Counted from the first letter of the stretch, positions 16,916 to 24,965 are shown. The stretch: 64,000 bases of DNA from an uncultured Collinsella sp. (GCA_902493375.1 CABUPH010000005.1:62001-126000); one strand, 5' to 3'. Notes: generated by a model from the sequence alone, not told the origin. Translations and numbers: made by a program.

Positions 16916-16936
16916 TATCGAATATCTGTTCGATAA
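16915..16936 (-). promoter_or_regulatory. LexA-like box, distal, in a 22-bp palindrome
   Basis: On the minus strand CGAAC-AGAT-ATTCG (16919-16932) deviates by one base from the LexA consensus. It sits inside a perfect 8-6-8 palindrome, TTATCGAA to TTCGATAA. Confidence 0.65.
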
Positions 16937-16961
16937 TACCCGCTCATCCGGACATCGTCAA

Positions 16962-16997
16962 AACCTGCCAAAAAGGGACTGGTTTGTTTTGGTAGGT
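16962..16997 (+). repeat. Intergenic palindromic repeat, family CCnnCCAAAAAGGGACAGG, copy A
   Basis: AACCTGCCAAAAAGGGACT followed by GGTTTGTTTTGGTAGGT. The outer parts CCTGCCAAAA and TTTTGGTAGG are imperfectly complementary. Related copies are at 17651-17729 (two, inverted) and 63548-63586. Confidence 0.7.
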
Positions 16998-17124
16998 ATG
17001 GTCGTGCGGCCGCATCGGGTTTTTAACGCAGCTCTAAAGAGTGCGAAACAGCCCGGAAAACCTCGCTTCGTAGCATGGGCCTAACGATTGATACCGCCTA
17101 TATGCACGGAAGGTTGTGGAAAAG

Positions 17125-17649
17125 ATGGTCAATTATGGGTTTGGTATGCCGACGCGCCTTGTTGCGGATGGAGACGTGGCTCGCTGGTGCGGACGATTGG
17201 TCGCTCACTACGGTGGCACCAAGGCGCTGGTCGTGCTGGGCGGAGACAAGCATACACGCGATGAGCTTGTCTCGGCGGCACTTGGCTCGCTTGATCGAGC
17301 CCTACTCGAGCGTGTGCTTTTCCGCTGCGGATCGGTTGAGGGCGACGGGGGAGACGAGCTGGTCGACGAAGCCGTGGCCCTGGCGACCGACGAAGGCGTG
17401 GACTTTGTCCTGGCGATTGGCGATGCCGATACTGCTGGCTTTGCGCGCGAGCTCGCGCGGCGCATGGCGGCGCTCGACGCCGGCGAAGACGGCTTTGTGC
17501 CTTATGGATGCATTGTCTCGGAGGGCAAGGTACCTGCTGTCGTGGGAGCCGGCGAGGTGCCCGTTTTTGCCATCATTGCGCCCGAACTGCTGGAGGGCAT
17601 CGGGTCTCCTCTGCGCGAGCTGCTCGGCAGTGTGTGCGCCGCGGCCTAA
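17125..17649 (+). CDS. Truncated Fe-dependent alcohol dehydrogenase-like protein
   Basis: The 174-residue product aligns by eye with the N-terminal nucleotide-binding half of group III (BDH-type) alcohol dehydrogenases: FGMPTRLVADGDVARWCG, then ALVVLGGDKHTRDELV, and VDFVLAIGDADTAGFARELA where active enzymes have GGGSxxDxAK. The C-terminal half with the metal-binding His and Asp residues is absent, so dehydrogenase activity is unlikely. It may be a decayed paralogue or a nucleotide-binding relic with a new role. ATG 17125 or GTG 17116 could be the start. It is flanked on both sides by the palindromic repeat family. Confidence 0.6.
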   Translation: MVNYGFGMPTRLVADGDVARWCGRLVAHYGGTKALVVLGGDKHTRDELVSAALGSLDRALLERVLFRCGSVEGDGGDELVDEAVALATDEGVDFVLAIGDADTAGFARELARRMAALDAGEDGFVPYGCIVSEGKVPAVVGAGEVPVFAIIAPELLEGIGSPLRELLGSVCAAA

Positions 17650-17650
17650 T

Positions 17651-17729
17651 ATCTGCCATAAAGGGATGGGTTGTTTTTGGTTGGTAAAGCGTTTAACCTG
17701 CCAAAATAAACCTGTCCCTTTTTGGTCGG
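17651..17729. repeat. Two inverted copies of the palindromic repeat family (copies B1 and B2)
   Basis: B1 (17651-17688, plus sense) and B2 (17692-17729, minus sense) are arranged head-on with a 3-base gap, making a larger hairpin. B2 read on the minus strand begins CCGACCAAAAAGGGACAGG and continues TTTATTTTGGCAGG. Together they follow the truncated dehydrogenase gene and may also terminate it. Confidence 0.7.
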
Positions 17730-17848
17730 TTGCCGTTTGGGGGCCGATTGGCAACGCTCGCTGATTATAGTCTTGACCTGCGCTAGAATAGTGGCATCTG
17801 AATGTCCGGGCGCATGGAGGCGTGCGCCCGTATGCTGAGGAGGACTCT

Positions 17849-19543
17849 ATGGCAACTGTTGCCGCACCTATCGATGCTACGTCGACTGCCGCTTGGAAGG
17901 CGCTCGAGGCTCATCAGGAGAAGCTCGAGGCTGAAGGTATCGACCTCAAGGCCTGGTTCGCCGCTGATGCCGAACGCGTGAACAAGCTGAGCTTTGACGC
18001 CGGTGACCTGCACTTCGATCTGTCCAAGAACCTGGTGACCGATGAGACCGTCAAGCTGCTGTGCGATCTTGCCCGCGAGGTGAAGCTCGAGGAGCGCCGC
18101 GACGCCATGTTCTCCGGCGAGCACATCAACACCACCGAGGACCGCGCCGTCCTGCACACCGCGCTGCGCCGCCCGGCAAGCGAGAAGGGCCAGCTCATCG
18201 TTGACGGCCAGGATGTCGTCGCCGACGTGCACGAGGTCCTCGACCGCATGTACGCTTTTGCCGAGCGTGTGCGCTCCGGTGAGTGGAAGGGCGTTACCGG
18301 CAAGAAGATCGAGCATCTGGTGTCTATCGGCATCGGCGGCTCCGATCTGGGCCCGGTCATGGCTTACGAGGCCCTGCGTCCCTATGCCGATGCCGGTATC
18401 GACTGCCGCTATATCTCCAACATCGACCCCAACGATCAGGCAGAGAAGCTCAAGGGCCTCGATCCCGAGACCACGCTCGTGATCATCGTGTCCAAGACCT
18501 TCACCACGCTCGAGACCCTCACCAACGCCCGCGAGGTCAAGACCTGGATGCTCGAGCAGCTCAAGGCTCAGGGCGCCATCGACGGTTCCGATGAGCAGAA
18601 CGCCGACGCCGTTGCCAAACACTTCGTCGCCGTTTCCACTGCACTCGAGAAGGTCGAGGCCTTCGGTATCGACCCCGCCAACGCCTTCGGCTTCTGGAAC
18701 TGGGTCGGCGGCCGTTATTCCGTTGACTCCGCCGTGGGCCTGTCGCTGATCGTCGTGCTCGGCCCCGAGCGCTTCCAGCAGTTCCTCGAGGGCTTCCACG
18801 CTATCGACGAGTACTTCTGCAACACTCCGCTCGAGAACAACGCCGTCGCGCTGATGGGTCTGCTCAACGTCTGGTACGTCAACTTCTTCGGCTCCAAGAG
18901 CCACGCCGTGCTTCCGTACTGTCAGTACCTGCACCGTTTCCCGGCCTACCTGCAGCAGCTCACCATGGAGTCCAACGGCAAGCACGTCCGCTGGGACGGC
19001 AGCGCTGTGACCTCCGACACCGGTGAGATCTTCTGGGGCGAGCCCGGCACCAACGGCCAGCATGCCTTCTACCAGCTGCTGCACCAGGGCACCGTGGTGG
19101 TTCCGGCCGATTTCATCGCCTTCGCCAATACCGCCAACCCTGCGACCGACAGCGGTCAGGACGTGCACGAGCTGTTCCTGGGCAACTTCCTGGCCCAGAC
19201 CAAGGCGCTCGCCTTTGGCAAGACGGCCGACGAGGTTCGTGCCGAGGGCACGCCCGAGCAGATCGTCCCAGCCCGTTGCTTTGAGGGCAACCGTCCGACG
19301 ACCTCGATCTTCGGCGACACGCTGACCCCGTTCGCACTCGGCGAGCTCATCGCCCTGTACGAGCACATCACGTTTGTCGAGGGCACGGTCTGGGGCATTG
19401 ACTCCTACGACCAGTGGGGCGTTGAGCTGGGCAAGCAGCTTGCCAAGCAGATCACCCCGGCCTTCCACGATGACGCCGCCAAGGCCGAGCAGGACGCTTC
19501 GACCCAGGCGCTTATCGAGTTCTACCGCGCTCACCGCAAGTAG
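17849..19543 (+). CDS. pgi: Glucose-6-phosphate isomerase
   Basis: A 564-residue phosphoglucose isomerase interconverting glucose-6-phosphate and fructose-6-phosphate. The SIS-type core shows IGIGGSDLGPVMAYEAL (about 153-169), IVSKTFTTLETLTNA (about 213-227), FWNWVGGRYSVDSAVGLS, the catalytic Glu region GTNGQHAFYQLLHQG (about 401-415), and a C-terminal helix with EFYRAHRK. The length is normal. GAGGAGG lies five bases before ATG 17849. Its last 31 bases, including the stop codon, are repeated exactly at 23016-23046. A 3.5-kb foreign segment thus begins at its 3' end, which remains intact because the element supplied an identical end. Confidence 0.96.
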   Translation: MATVAAPIDATSTAAWKALEAHQEKLEAEGIDLKAWFAADAERVNKLSFDAGDLHFDLSKNLVTDETVKLLCDLAREVKLEERRDAMFSGEHINTTEDRAVLHTALRRPASEKGQLIVDGQDVVADVHEVLDRMYAFAERVRSGEWKGVTGKKIEHLVSIGIGGSDLGPVMAYEALRPYADAGIDCRYISNIDPNDQAEKLKGLDPETTLVIIVSKTFTTLETLTNAREVKTWMLEQLKAQGAIDGSDEQNADAVAKHFVAVSTALEKVEAFGIDPANAFGFWNWVGGRYSVDSAVGLSLIVVLGPERFQQFLEGFHAIDEYFCNTPLENNAVALMGLLNVWYVNFFGSKSHAVLPYCQYLHRFPAYLQQLTMESNGKHVRWDGSAVTSDTGEIFWGEPGTNGQHAFYQLLHQGTVVVPADFIAFANTANPATDSGQDVHELFLGNFLAQTKALAFGKTADEVRAEGTPEQIVPARCFEGNRPTTSIFGDTLTPFALGELIALYEHITFVEGTVWGIDSYDQWGVELGKQLAKQITPAFHDDAAKAEQDASTQALIEFYRAHRK

Positions 19544-19544
19544 T
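19514..19544 (+). repeat. attL-like 31-bp direct repeat (pgi 3' end)
   Basis: The last nine sense codons of pgi, its TAG stop and the following base are identical to 23016-23046. Sequence identity ends abruptly on both sides. This is the signature of site-specific integration at a gene's 3' end. Confidence 0.8.
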
Positions 19545-19575
19545 CGCTGCTGTTAACGCATCGCGCCTTATAGTC

Positions 19576-19609
19576 AGGGGCCCGTATCCTATCGGATGCG
19601 GGCCCCTTT
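19576..19609 (+). terminator. pgi terminator, element-side copy
   Basis: AGGGGCCCGTATCC and its near complement GGATGCGGGCCCCT (one mismatch) form a long stem, with a loop of four and TTT. It is closely related to the terminator at 23069-23112 after the second repeat. Confidence 0.85.
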
Positions 19610-19684
19610 GCTTTGCCGTGGTCCCGGGGCGCACGGCCTTTGTGGAACATCGCCGGGGCGCCGCGCGCTGCGAGAACCCTGCGC

Positions 19685-20989
19685 CTAGATCTCGGCTTCC
19701 ACATGGCCTCGCTGCGCCTCGGGCAGCTCCCCGTAGAGCGGATGGTCTTCGAGCCTAAAGCGCTCGACCTGTTCGGGAGTGCGACCGCGTACAAAGAGCC
19801 ATGAGCGATCGATCGGCGTCGCCATGAGCGTGCTAGGCAGCGCGTCGGCGCGGTCGGAAAACACCCGGGCACTCTCGGGATCCTGGAACGCCAGCACCAG
19901 ATGCGTGTCGCAGTTGCCCATGATGGAGCGTGCGCGTGCCTCGCCATAGAGCGCATCGAGCTGGTTGGTCGACTGCAGCAGTAGCGTTGCCCAGATGTTG
20001 CGGCTTCGGATAATCGAGAGCACGTTGTCGATCTGGGGGATCTGCAGATTTGCGAAGTCATCGAGCATAAAGCGCACGGGCACGGGCAGGCTGCCGTCGG
20101 GCTGCCTATCGGCTTCACGAATGAGGCCCATAAACGCCTGCGAAATAAAGAGGCCGGTCAGCGGATCGAGATTGCGGTCAATATCGCTCACGGTTACAAA
20201 CAGGGCGCAGGGGGTGTGTCCCATGGAAGCGAAGTCCACCTGATGGCACTCACGATAGAGCTGTGCCGCACCGTCGAATCCCAGACACATGACCTTTTCG
20301 GCAAGGATGCCGACGATGCTCGCGTGCATGCGCTCGGCATTTTGCGTAATGGCGTAGCGCCGCCATAGCGAGAGAGCATAGCTTTGGGGGTCGGTCGTGA
20401 TCAGGTCGTCAAACAATCGACCCGTGGCACCGTCCTGCAGGTGCTCGATCAGCTTGATGACCGAGCTGATCGTCTGCTCGTCGGCGGGTAGCTGTTCGGT
20501 GGCGTAGGCGATAAGACACGACAGCAGGTTTGCCGCCGCATGATCCCAAAAAGGCTGGTTGTTGTCCTCGATGGGGCAGATGGCCTTTGCCACCGAGAGG
20601 ATGTCCTGCTGGTTGGGCCTGCCGTCCGCCTTGCGGCGAATGTGCCTTAGGGGGTTGTAGCCGCAGCGCTCGATGTCGGGCGCAAGGGCCGGGACGGTGT
20701 TGAGGTCGGCGAAGTTGAGACATTGCACGCGGTAACCGTGGGCTGCCAGCACGGGTCCCACTTCGCGACAGAGCGTGCCTTTGGTGTCGAGCACGATGTA
20801 GCTTGCGTTCATTTGCAGCAGGTTGGGCTTGAGGACGTTTCGGGTCTTGCCGGCTCCCGAGGGGCCGATCACAAGTGCGTTGTTGTTGAGTCCCGTTTGG
20901 CGGGTGTCGCAGGAAAGCGTTCGATCTTTGGCGAGGATGGTGGACGATGCGGACTCAGATGCGGCGAGGCGGCTGGCGAGGTTAGACAT
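19685..20989 (-). CDS. VirD4/TraG-like conjugative coupling ATPase
   Basis: A 434-residue P-loop ATPase of the type IV coupling protein/TraG family, which links DNA substrates to a conjugation channel. Walker A is VIGPSGAGKTRNVLKPN (about residues 38-54). This is followed by SYIVLDTKGTLCREVGPVL, NPLRHIR and the Walker B region VRFMLDDFANLQIPQ. The C-terminal sensor segment is ATLLLQSTNQLDALYG. It lacks the N-terminal transmembrane helices of full-length VirD4. ATG 20989 has GGAGG six bases upstream and overlaps the clpP-like stop by 8 bases, so the two are coupled. It lies in the pgi island. Confidence 0.85.
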   Translation of the reverse strand: MSNLASRLAASESASSTILAKDRTLSCDTRQTGLNNNALVIGPSGAGKTRNVLKPNLLQMNASYIVLDTKGTLCREVGPVLAAHGYRVQCLNFADLNTVPALAPDIERCGYNPLRHIRRKADGRPNQQDILSVAKAICPIEDNNQPFWDHAAANLLSCLIAYATEQLPADEQTISSVIKLIEHLQDGATGRLFDDLITTDPQSYALSLWRRYAITQNAERMHASIVGILAEKVMCLGFDGAAQLYRECHQVDFASMGHTPCALFVTVSDIDRNLDPLTGLFISQAFMGLIREADRQPDGSLPVPVRFMLDDFANLQIPQIDNVLSIIRSRNIWATLLLQSTNQLDALYGEARARSIMGNCDTHLVLAFQDPESARVFSDRADALPSTLMATPIDRSWLFVRGRTPEQVERFRLEDHPLYGELPEAQRGHVEAEI

Positions 20990-21599
20990 GGGCGACCTCC
21001 TTGGTGGTCGAGAGGATTTCGTGGGCAAAGCCGAGCTCGACGGCGCGCTCGGCCGAAAGGTAGGTGTCTTTTGCAGTGAGGGACTGGATGCGCTTGGGCG
21101 TGAGGCCGCTGCGGTCCGAGAGGATTTGCGTGAGGGTCTTGCGGGTCTGCATGAGACGCCGGCTGGTTTCCTGCAGCGCAAGTGCCGAGCCGCCTGCCCC
21201 CTGGGGGATCAGCGGGTCGTGAATCATGAGCTCTGCATGGGGCGCCATACGGCGATCGTCGCCGCCCATAAAGATCACGGCGCCCATGGACGCGGCGAAT
21301 TCCAGACAGACGGTGCGGATGGGGCACGATGCGAGGCGCATGGCGTCATAGATCGCAAGACCCGATCGCACGCTTCCGCCGGCGCTGGCGACAAATATGG
21401 TGATGGAACGGCTGGGGTCGGTGGCATCGAGCAGGCGGATCTGCTGGCATAGGTCGTGGGCCATCGGGGTTTCGATGTTTCCCATGACGGAGAGCTCGCG
21501 ACGGGCGAGCATCTCATCGTAAATGCTGGTGAGCGTGATACCTCGGGCGGATTCACGCATGGTGAGGGGGCTGATGATGGGGGAATGATTGGTGTCCAT
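20982..21599 (-). CDS. ClpP-like serine protease of the island
   Basis: A 205-residue protease of the ClpP/crotonase fold. The catalytic triad appears intact: Ser104 in EFAASMGAV, His127 in LMIHDPLIP, and Asp178 in AKDTYLSAERAVELGFA. The segment SAGGSVRSGLAIYDAM forms the oxyanion side. It is most like the plasmid/phage ClpP-like group carried on mobile elements rather than the housekeeping ClpP operon, because it sits between a coupling ATPase and an unknown island gene with no clpX nearby. AAAGGAG precedes ATG 21599 by five bases. Substrates are unknown. Confidence 0.85.
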   Translation of the reverse strand: MDTNHSPIISPLTMRESARGITLTSIYDEMLARRELSVMGNIETPMAHDLCQQIRLLDATDPSRSITIFVASAGGSVRSGLAIYDAMRLASCPIRTVCLEFAASMGAVIFMGGDDRRMAPHAELMIHDPLIPQGAGGSALALQETSRRLMQTRKTLTQILSDRSGLTPKRIQSLTAKDTYLSAERAVELGFAHEILSTTKEVAHV

Positions 21600-21662
21600 G
21601 AGGACTCCTTTCTGTTGGTGGTGTTGTGGAATAGAGTCGCTGCCCGCGGAGGGGCTGGCGGG

Positions 21663-22553
21663 CTACAGGGTTCGTCCGAGTCTGAGATCGAGCTCGGTTG
21701 TGGGGCAGGCTGCCTGTTCGTGCGGCTCGCAAGCGCCAAGGGCTCCAAAGCGATGGAGCGTTGCGACGGGCGTGGTGTAGGCGAGCCGCAGCTGATGCTC
21801 GATAGGGGCACATCCGTCATTTTTGTAATGAGCCGCGTAGTACTGCGCGATGCTGGCGTTCATCTCGCTGCCATTGCGATGACGCTCAAACTGGCGTCTG
21901 CAGGTCTCGATGATCTTTGCTACCGACTTGGGTGCCGTCGCGGGAACAAGGGCGAGATAGCCCTCAAATAGCTCGTTGATGCTCAGGAGACACAGCAGAT
22001 CGATCAGCGTCCTTATGGCTGCTCCCTCGGCGGAAAAGTGCGCGGTCATGCGGTTATATCGGTTGCGGTCGACGATGGCCGCATGGGGTCTTGGAGTTTT
22101 CTGCCCCGTGGTTCCGGGCTTTTGCCGCGCCTGTGTATTGAGCTCGACGTTGCAGCGCTTGAGGCCGTCCAACGGAAGGAACAGTGCGGTGCGCAGGGTG
22201 TTCCGCTTGCTTTCGAGTTCATGACGCTCGTCGGGTTCCCATTCGAGCTTGAGTTTCGTGTCGAGCGCCGTAAGCATATGGGCTAGGCAGCCTACGGTAA
22301 GAACGTACGAATCGTTGTCGCGTTTTGGGGCATAGGGGTCTGTCAGCTTGCGAATGTCGGAGTCGCCCATGATCTTTGTGCAGCGCTTCAGCAGTTGAGG
22401 GTGGTCGGCCAAGATCGTCGCGAGCGGTAGCGACGCGTAGTTCTTGATGGTCGCGGCGGCAAAGGCGGCGTCATATTCGTTTGCATATGCTCGCTCAATG
22501 CGGGCATCCAGAATGCTTTTCTTATCGCCGTCTTCAGCGTGGCGGTTTGTCAT
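21663..22553 (-). CDS. Island protein of unknown function
   Basis: A 296-residue, mostly helical, charged protein with no motif I recognise. It contains ASLPLATILADHPQLLKRC, a central KNDGCAPIEHQLRLAYTTP region and several His/Arg-rich stretches. ATG 22553 is chosen for GGAG five bases upstream. The frame stays open to 22709, where a His/Gln/Asn-rich translation of the tandem DNA repeats would be added without a ribosome site. It is the first gene of the three-gene minus-strand operon. Involvement in transfer or maintenance of the island is inferred from context only. Confidence 0.6.
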   Translation of the reverse strand: MTNRHAEDGDKKSILDARIERAYANEYDAAFAAATIKNYASLPLATILADHPQLLKRCTKIMGDSDIRKLTDPYAPKRDNDSYVLTVGCLAHMLTALDTKLKLEWEPDERHELESKRNTLRTALFLPLDGLKRCNVELNTQARQKPGTTGQKTPRPHAAIVDRNRYNRMTAHFSAEGAAIRTLIDLLCLLSINELFEGYLALVPATAPKSVAKIIETCRRQFERHRNGSEMNASIAQYYAAHYKNDGCAPIEHQLRLAYTTPVATLHRFGALGACEPHEQAACPTTELDLRLGRTL

Positions 22554-23015
22554 AGCTTCTCCAATCGGTTGATGTTCGTGCTGTTTGTTGATGTGTTGGT
22601 TGTCGTGAGTGATGTGCTTGCCGTGGGTGATGTGCTGACGTTGGGGTGCTATGCGGTTTTCAATGAGCCCGTGAGGCAGTTGCTGCAGGGGCTGGATGGA
22701 ACGGCCCATGCAAGGCGGAAGGCATCGTGCTCAAAATCGAGACAGCAATGCCCTGGGTGCCTCACATGTGGCAGTTACCTCATTAAGTTGTCATTGCGTT
22801 TGGGGTTGTACTTTGCCGATCTTCCTTCTCTTACACGCTAAAACTCAAACTTCATATGCTCGATCTACTTAAAACCGCAACGGCGGTCTTTTATCAACTT
22901 ATATGTCGGAACGCGTCTTTGCAAGTACTTTTTTGCCTTTGTTTCAAATGGGGTGGTTTTGCAACCGTCATACGCGCGCTGTGCGAACGTGCCCCGGCTC
23001 GGATAAGATAGTGCG
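22554..23015. other. Gene-free island end with A+T-rich stretch
   Basis: Beyond the tandem 18-bp repeats near the unknown gene, this stretch holds no supported gene. It becomes A+T-rich from about 22800, in contrast to its surroundings. It should contain the promoter of the island operon reading leftward. No integrase, excisionase or clear origin of transfer was recognised. Confidence 0.4.
22582..22636 (-). repeat. Three tandem 18-bp iteron-like repeats
   Basis: Copies at 22601-22618 (TGTCGTGAGTGATGTGCT) and 22619-22636 (TGCCGTGGGTGATGTGCT) match at 16 of 18 bases. A weaker copy is at 22582-22599. They lie upstream of the island operon and could bind a regulator or initiator. Confidence 0.5.
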
Positions 23016-23046
23016 ATCGAGTTCTACCGCGCTCACCGCAAGTAGT
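23016..23046 (+). repeat. attR-like 31-bp direct repeat
   Basis: Exact copy of the pgi 3' end including its stop codon, standing alone without the rest of the gene and followed by a pgi-type terminator at 23069-23112. Confidence 0.8.
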
Positions 23047-23068
23047 TTTTACGGCTGAGTTGGCTTAT

Positions 23069-23112
23069 GCCGAAAGGGGCCCGTATCCGTTGGGATGCGG
23101 GCCCCTTTCGGC
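23069..23112 (+). terminator. Probable original pgi terminator
   Basis: GCCGAAAGGGGCCCGTATCC pairs with GGATGCGGGCCCCTTTCGGC (one mismatch) around a 4-nt loop. It is a longer relative of the hairpin after the intact pgi gene. Confidence 0.85.
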
Positions 23113-23276
23113 ATCCGCGTGCGGTGCCATTCGCTGTCAGTAAATATACGTTTACAGCTAATTTCATACCACTTGTCGGAATGCGGACGCTGTCCTTGCA
23201 TGTCGGGCGTACATTGAACGTGGTTTTTCGCGTGAAACCACGAATCGGTTGTCAGTCCTGAACAAGGAGGCCCAGC

Positions 23277-23951
23277 ATGACGCTTGCCAAACCCATCAAT
23301 AAATACATCGACTATATCGATGCCCCCGAGGACACGTTTGAGCAGTATGTCGAGAAGGCGTTAAAGTACAACTTTCGCTGCGTATTTGCGAACCTTCAGG
23401 AGTACGAGACGGGCCGCGCCATGCTCGAGGGCTCTGACATCATCCTTGCCGGCGCTATCGACTTTCCCCAGGGCACTATGACGCTTGAGGAGAAGCTTGC
23501 GAGGTTTGAGGAATACGCTTCGTGCGGCTTTACCGAGATTGACTACGTTTTGAATCAGGAGTCGGTCGAGAACCGAGATTTTGATGCCATCGAGCGCGAG
23601 ATGACTACCATTGCTGATTTTTGTCGCGCGCATGGCATCACTGATAAGGTGATCGTCGAGATGTGCAAGCTGGACGGCGACGACGCCGCCAAGCGCCGTG
23701 TATGCGAGATCGCGCTGGAGGCCAAGCCGGGATTCCTTAAGACATCGACTGGCAGAAGCTTTGGCGGTGCTAAGCTCGAGGACGTGCGGCTGATGCACGA
23801 GGTGCTCGGCGATGCCGTGGCAATCAAGGCGGCAGGCGGTATCCATAATTACGAAGAGGCTTGCGCATTCATCGAGGCCGGCGCCAGCGCGTTGGGTGCC
23901 TCGGCGGGCATCGCGATCGTCGACGGCGCACCGACGGATGAGCGTCGCTAG
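23277..23951 (+). CDS. deoC: Deoxyribose-phosphate aldolase family protein
   Basis: A 224-residue class I aldolase of the DeoC/FbaB fold that cleaves 2-deoxyribose-5-phosphate to glyceraldehyde-3-phosphate and acetaldehyde. The Schiff-base Lys is in GFLKTSTGRSFGGA (about 159-172), the catalytic Asp in EIDYVLNQESV, and the second Lys in AIKAAGGIHNYEEA. AGGAGG lies about eight bases before ATG 23277. It stands just right of the pgi island and left of a HAD phosphatase. Its N-terminus is shorter than E. coli DeoC but normal for the short type. Confidence 0.88.
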   Translation: MTLAKPINKYIDYIDAPEDTFEQYVEKALKYNFRCVFANLQEYETGRAMLEGSDIILAGAIDFPQGTMTLEEKLARFEEYASCGFTEIDYVLNQESVENRDFDAIEREMTTIADFCRAHGITDKVIVEMCKLDGDDAAKRRVCEIALEAKPGFLKTSTGRSFGGAKLEDVRLMHEVLGDAVAIKAAGGIHNYEEACAFIEAGASALGASAGIAIVDGAPTDERR

Positions 23952-24100
23952 CAGACGTATTTGACCTGAGCGATAAAGCTTCACGACTACGCGCCGTTCA
24001 TGTTCGAGACAATTTGACTTTTTGCCCGTTGTAAACGGAGTCGCGATGGGTGTTCTGTATGATGGCTCAGACAAGGTTGTTCAATGACAGGGAGGCATAT

Positions 24101-24943
24101 ATGGCAATCAAAGCCATTGCGATGGATATCGACGGTACGCTCACCAACGACCAAAAGGTCATCAGTCCGCGTACGCGCGAGAAGCTGCTCGCGGCGCAGG
24201 AGTCGGGCATTAAGCTCATTTTAGCTTCGGGCCGTCCCGCATGGGGTCTTCACGCCTTGGCGCAGGAGCTCGACCTTCAAAACCATGACGGTCTGCTAGT
24301 TGCCTTTAATGGCGCGCATGTGGTCGACGCTCAGACCGATGAGGTCCTTTTTGACCAGGCCATGCCGGCTGACGAGCTGCACCGTCTGATTGATCACCTG
24401 CGTAATTTTGACGTGATCCCTATGATTTCGCTTGGTCGCGATCTGCACGTCGAGGACTCGTACCATTGCATGATCACGCTGCCTGACGGCTCGCAGAAGA
24501 ATATCGTCAAGTATGAGCGCGACGCGTGCGATCTTAAGATTCGCGAGGTGGAGAGCCTGCATGAGGTTGCTGATGCTTATCCCGTGGACAAGCTGCTGAC
24601 GGCGGGCGATCCGGCCTATCTGCAGGCGCATTACGAGGAGATGTATGCGCCCTTTACCCAGACGCTTTCGGGCATGTTTACGGCCGACTGGTACTTTGAG
24701 TACACGGCGCCCGGTATCGACAAGGCCCGTGCGCTCGAGGGTGCCCTGCCCAAGCTCGGCATCGATGCCAGTGAGGTCGTATCGTTTGGCGACGGCCAGA
24801 ACGACAAGTCCATGATTGAGTGGGCCGGCACCGGTGTTGCCATGGGCAACGCCGTCGATGAGGTTAAGGCTGTGGCCCAGATGGTGACCGCCAATAACAA
24901 CGAAGATGGTATTGCAGTGGCGCTGGATAAGCTGCTGGGCTAG
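24101..24943 (+). CDS. Cof-type HAD phosphatase
   Basis: A 280-residue haloacid-dehalogenase hydrolase of the Cof (IIB) subfamily, typically active on sugar phosphates or phosphorylated cofactors. Motif I is MDIDGTLTNDQK (residues 7-18), motif II is LASGRPAWG, and motifs III/IV lie at KAR and FGDGQNDKSMIEWAGTGVAMGNA. ATG 24101 follows GGGAGG by six bases. A terminator (24966-24991) separates it from the next HAD gene. Confidence 0.88.
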   Translation: MAIKAIAMDIDGTLTNDQKVISPRTREKLLAAQESGIKLILASGRPAWGLHALAQELDLQNHDGLLVAFNGAHVVDAQTDEVLFDQAMPADELHRLIDHLRNFDVIPMISLGRDLHVEDSYHCMITLPDGSQKNIVKYERDACDLKIREVESLHEVADAYPVDKLLTAGDPAYLQAHYEEMYAPFTQTLSGMFTADWYFEYTAPGIDKARALEGALPKLGIDASEVVSFGDGQNDKSMIEWAGTGVAMGNAVDEVKAVAQMVTANNNEDGIAVALDKLLG

Positions 24944-24965
24944 AATCGCCGATAATGCATGGTTC

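Larger units (their letters stand above)
19514..23046. mobile_element. 3.5-kb integrated island in the pgi 3' end
   Basis: The segment between the 31-bp direct repeats contains three minus-strand genes in an operon: an unknown gene, a ClpP-like protease and a VirD4/TraG-like ATPase. It also holds an upstream region with tandem 18-bp repeats. Each repeat is followed by a similar terminator, so insertion preserved pgi with a terminator. No integrase or relaxase is inside, so it is a satellite mobilised in trans or a remnant of a larger conjugative element. The conjugation-type cargo and the direct repeats are seen; the integration mechanism is inferred. Confidence 0.7.

Noticed and set aside
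17783..19534. A 583-codon minus-strand open frame
   Set aside because: Antisense to pgi, with Gly/Val/Leu-rich shadow composition and no ribosome site or motif.
19685..22553. Reading the island as a phage remnant
   Set aside because: ClpP-like proteases also occur in phage head modules, but there is no terminase, portal or capsid gene, and the partner is a VirD4/TraG-like ATPase.
22540..22709. Upstream extension of the island's unknown protein (His/Gln-rich)
   Set aside because: There is no ribosome site at 22709, a good one at 22553, and the extra residues simply translate tandem DNA repeats.
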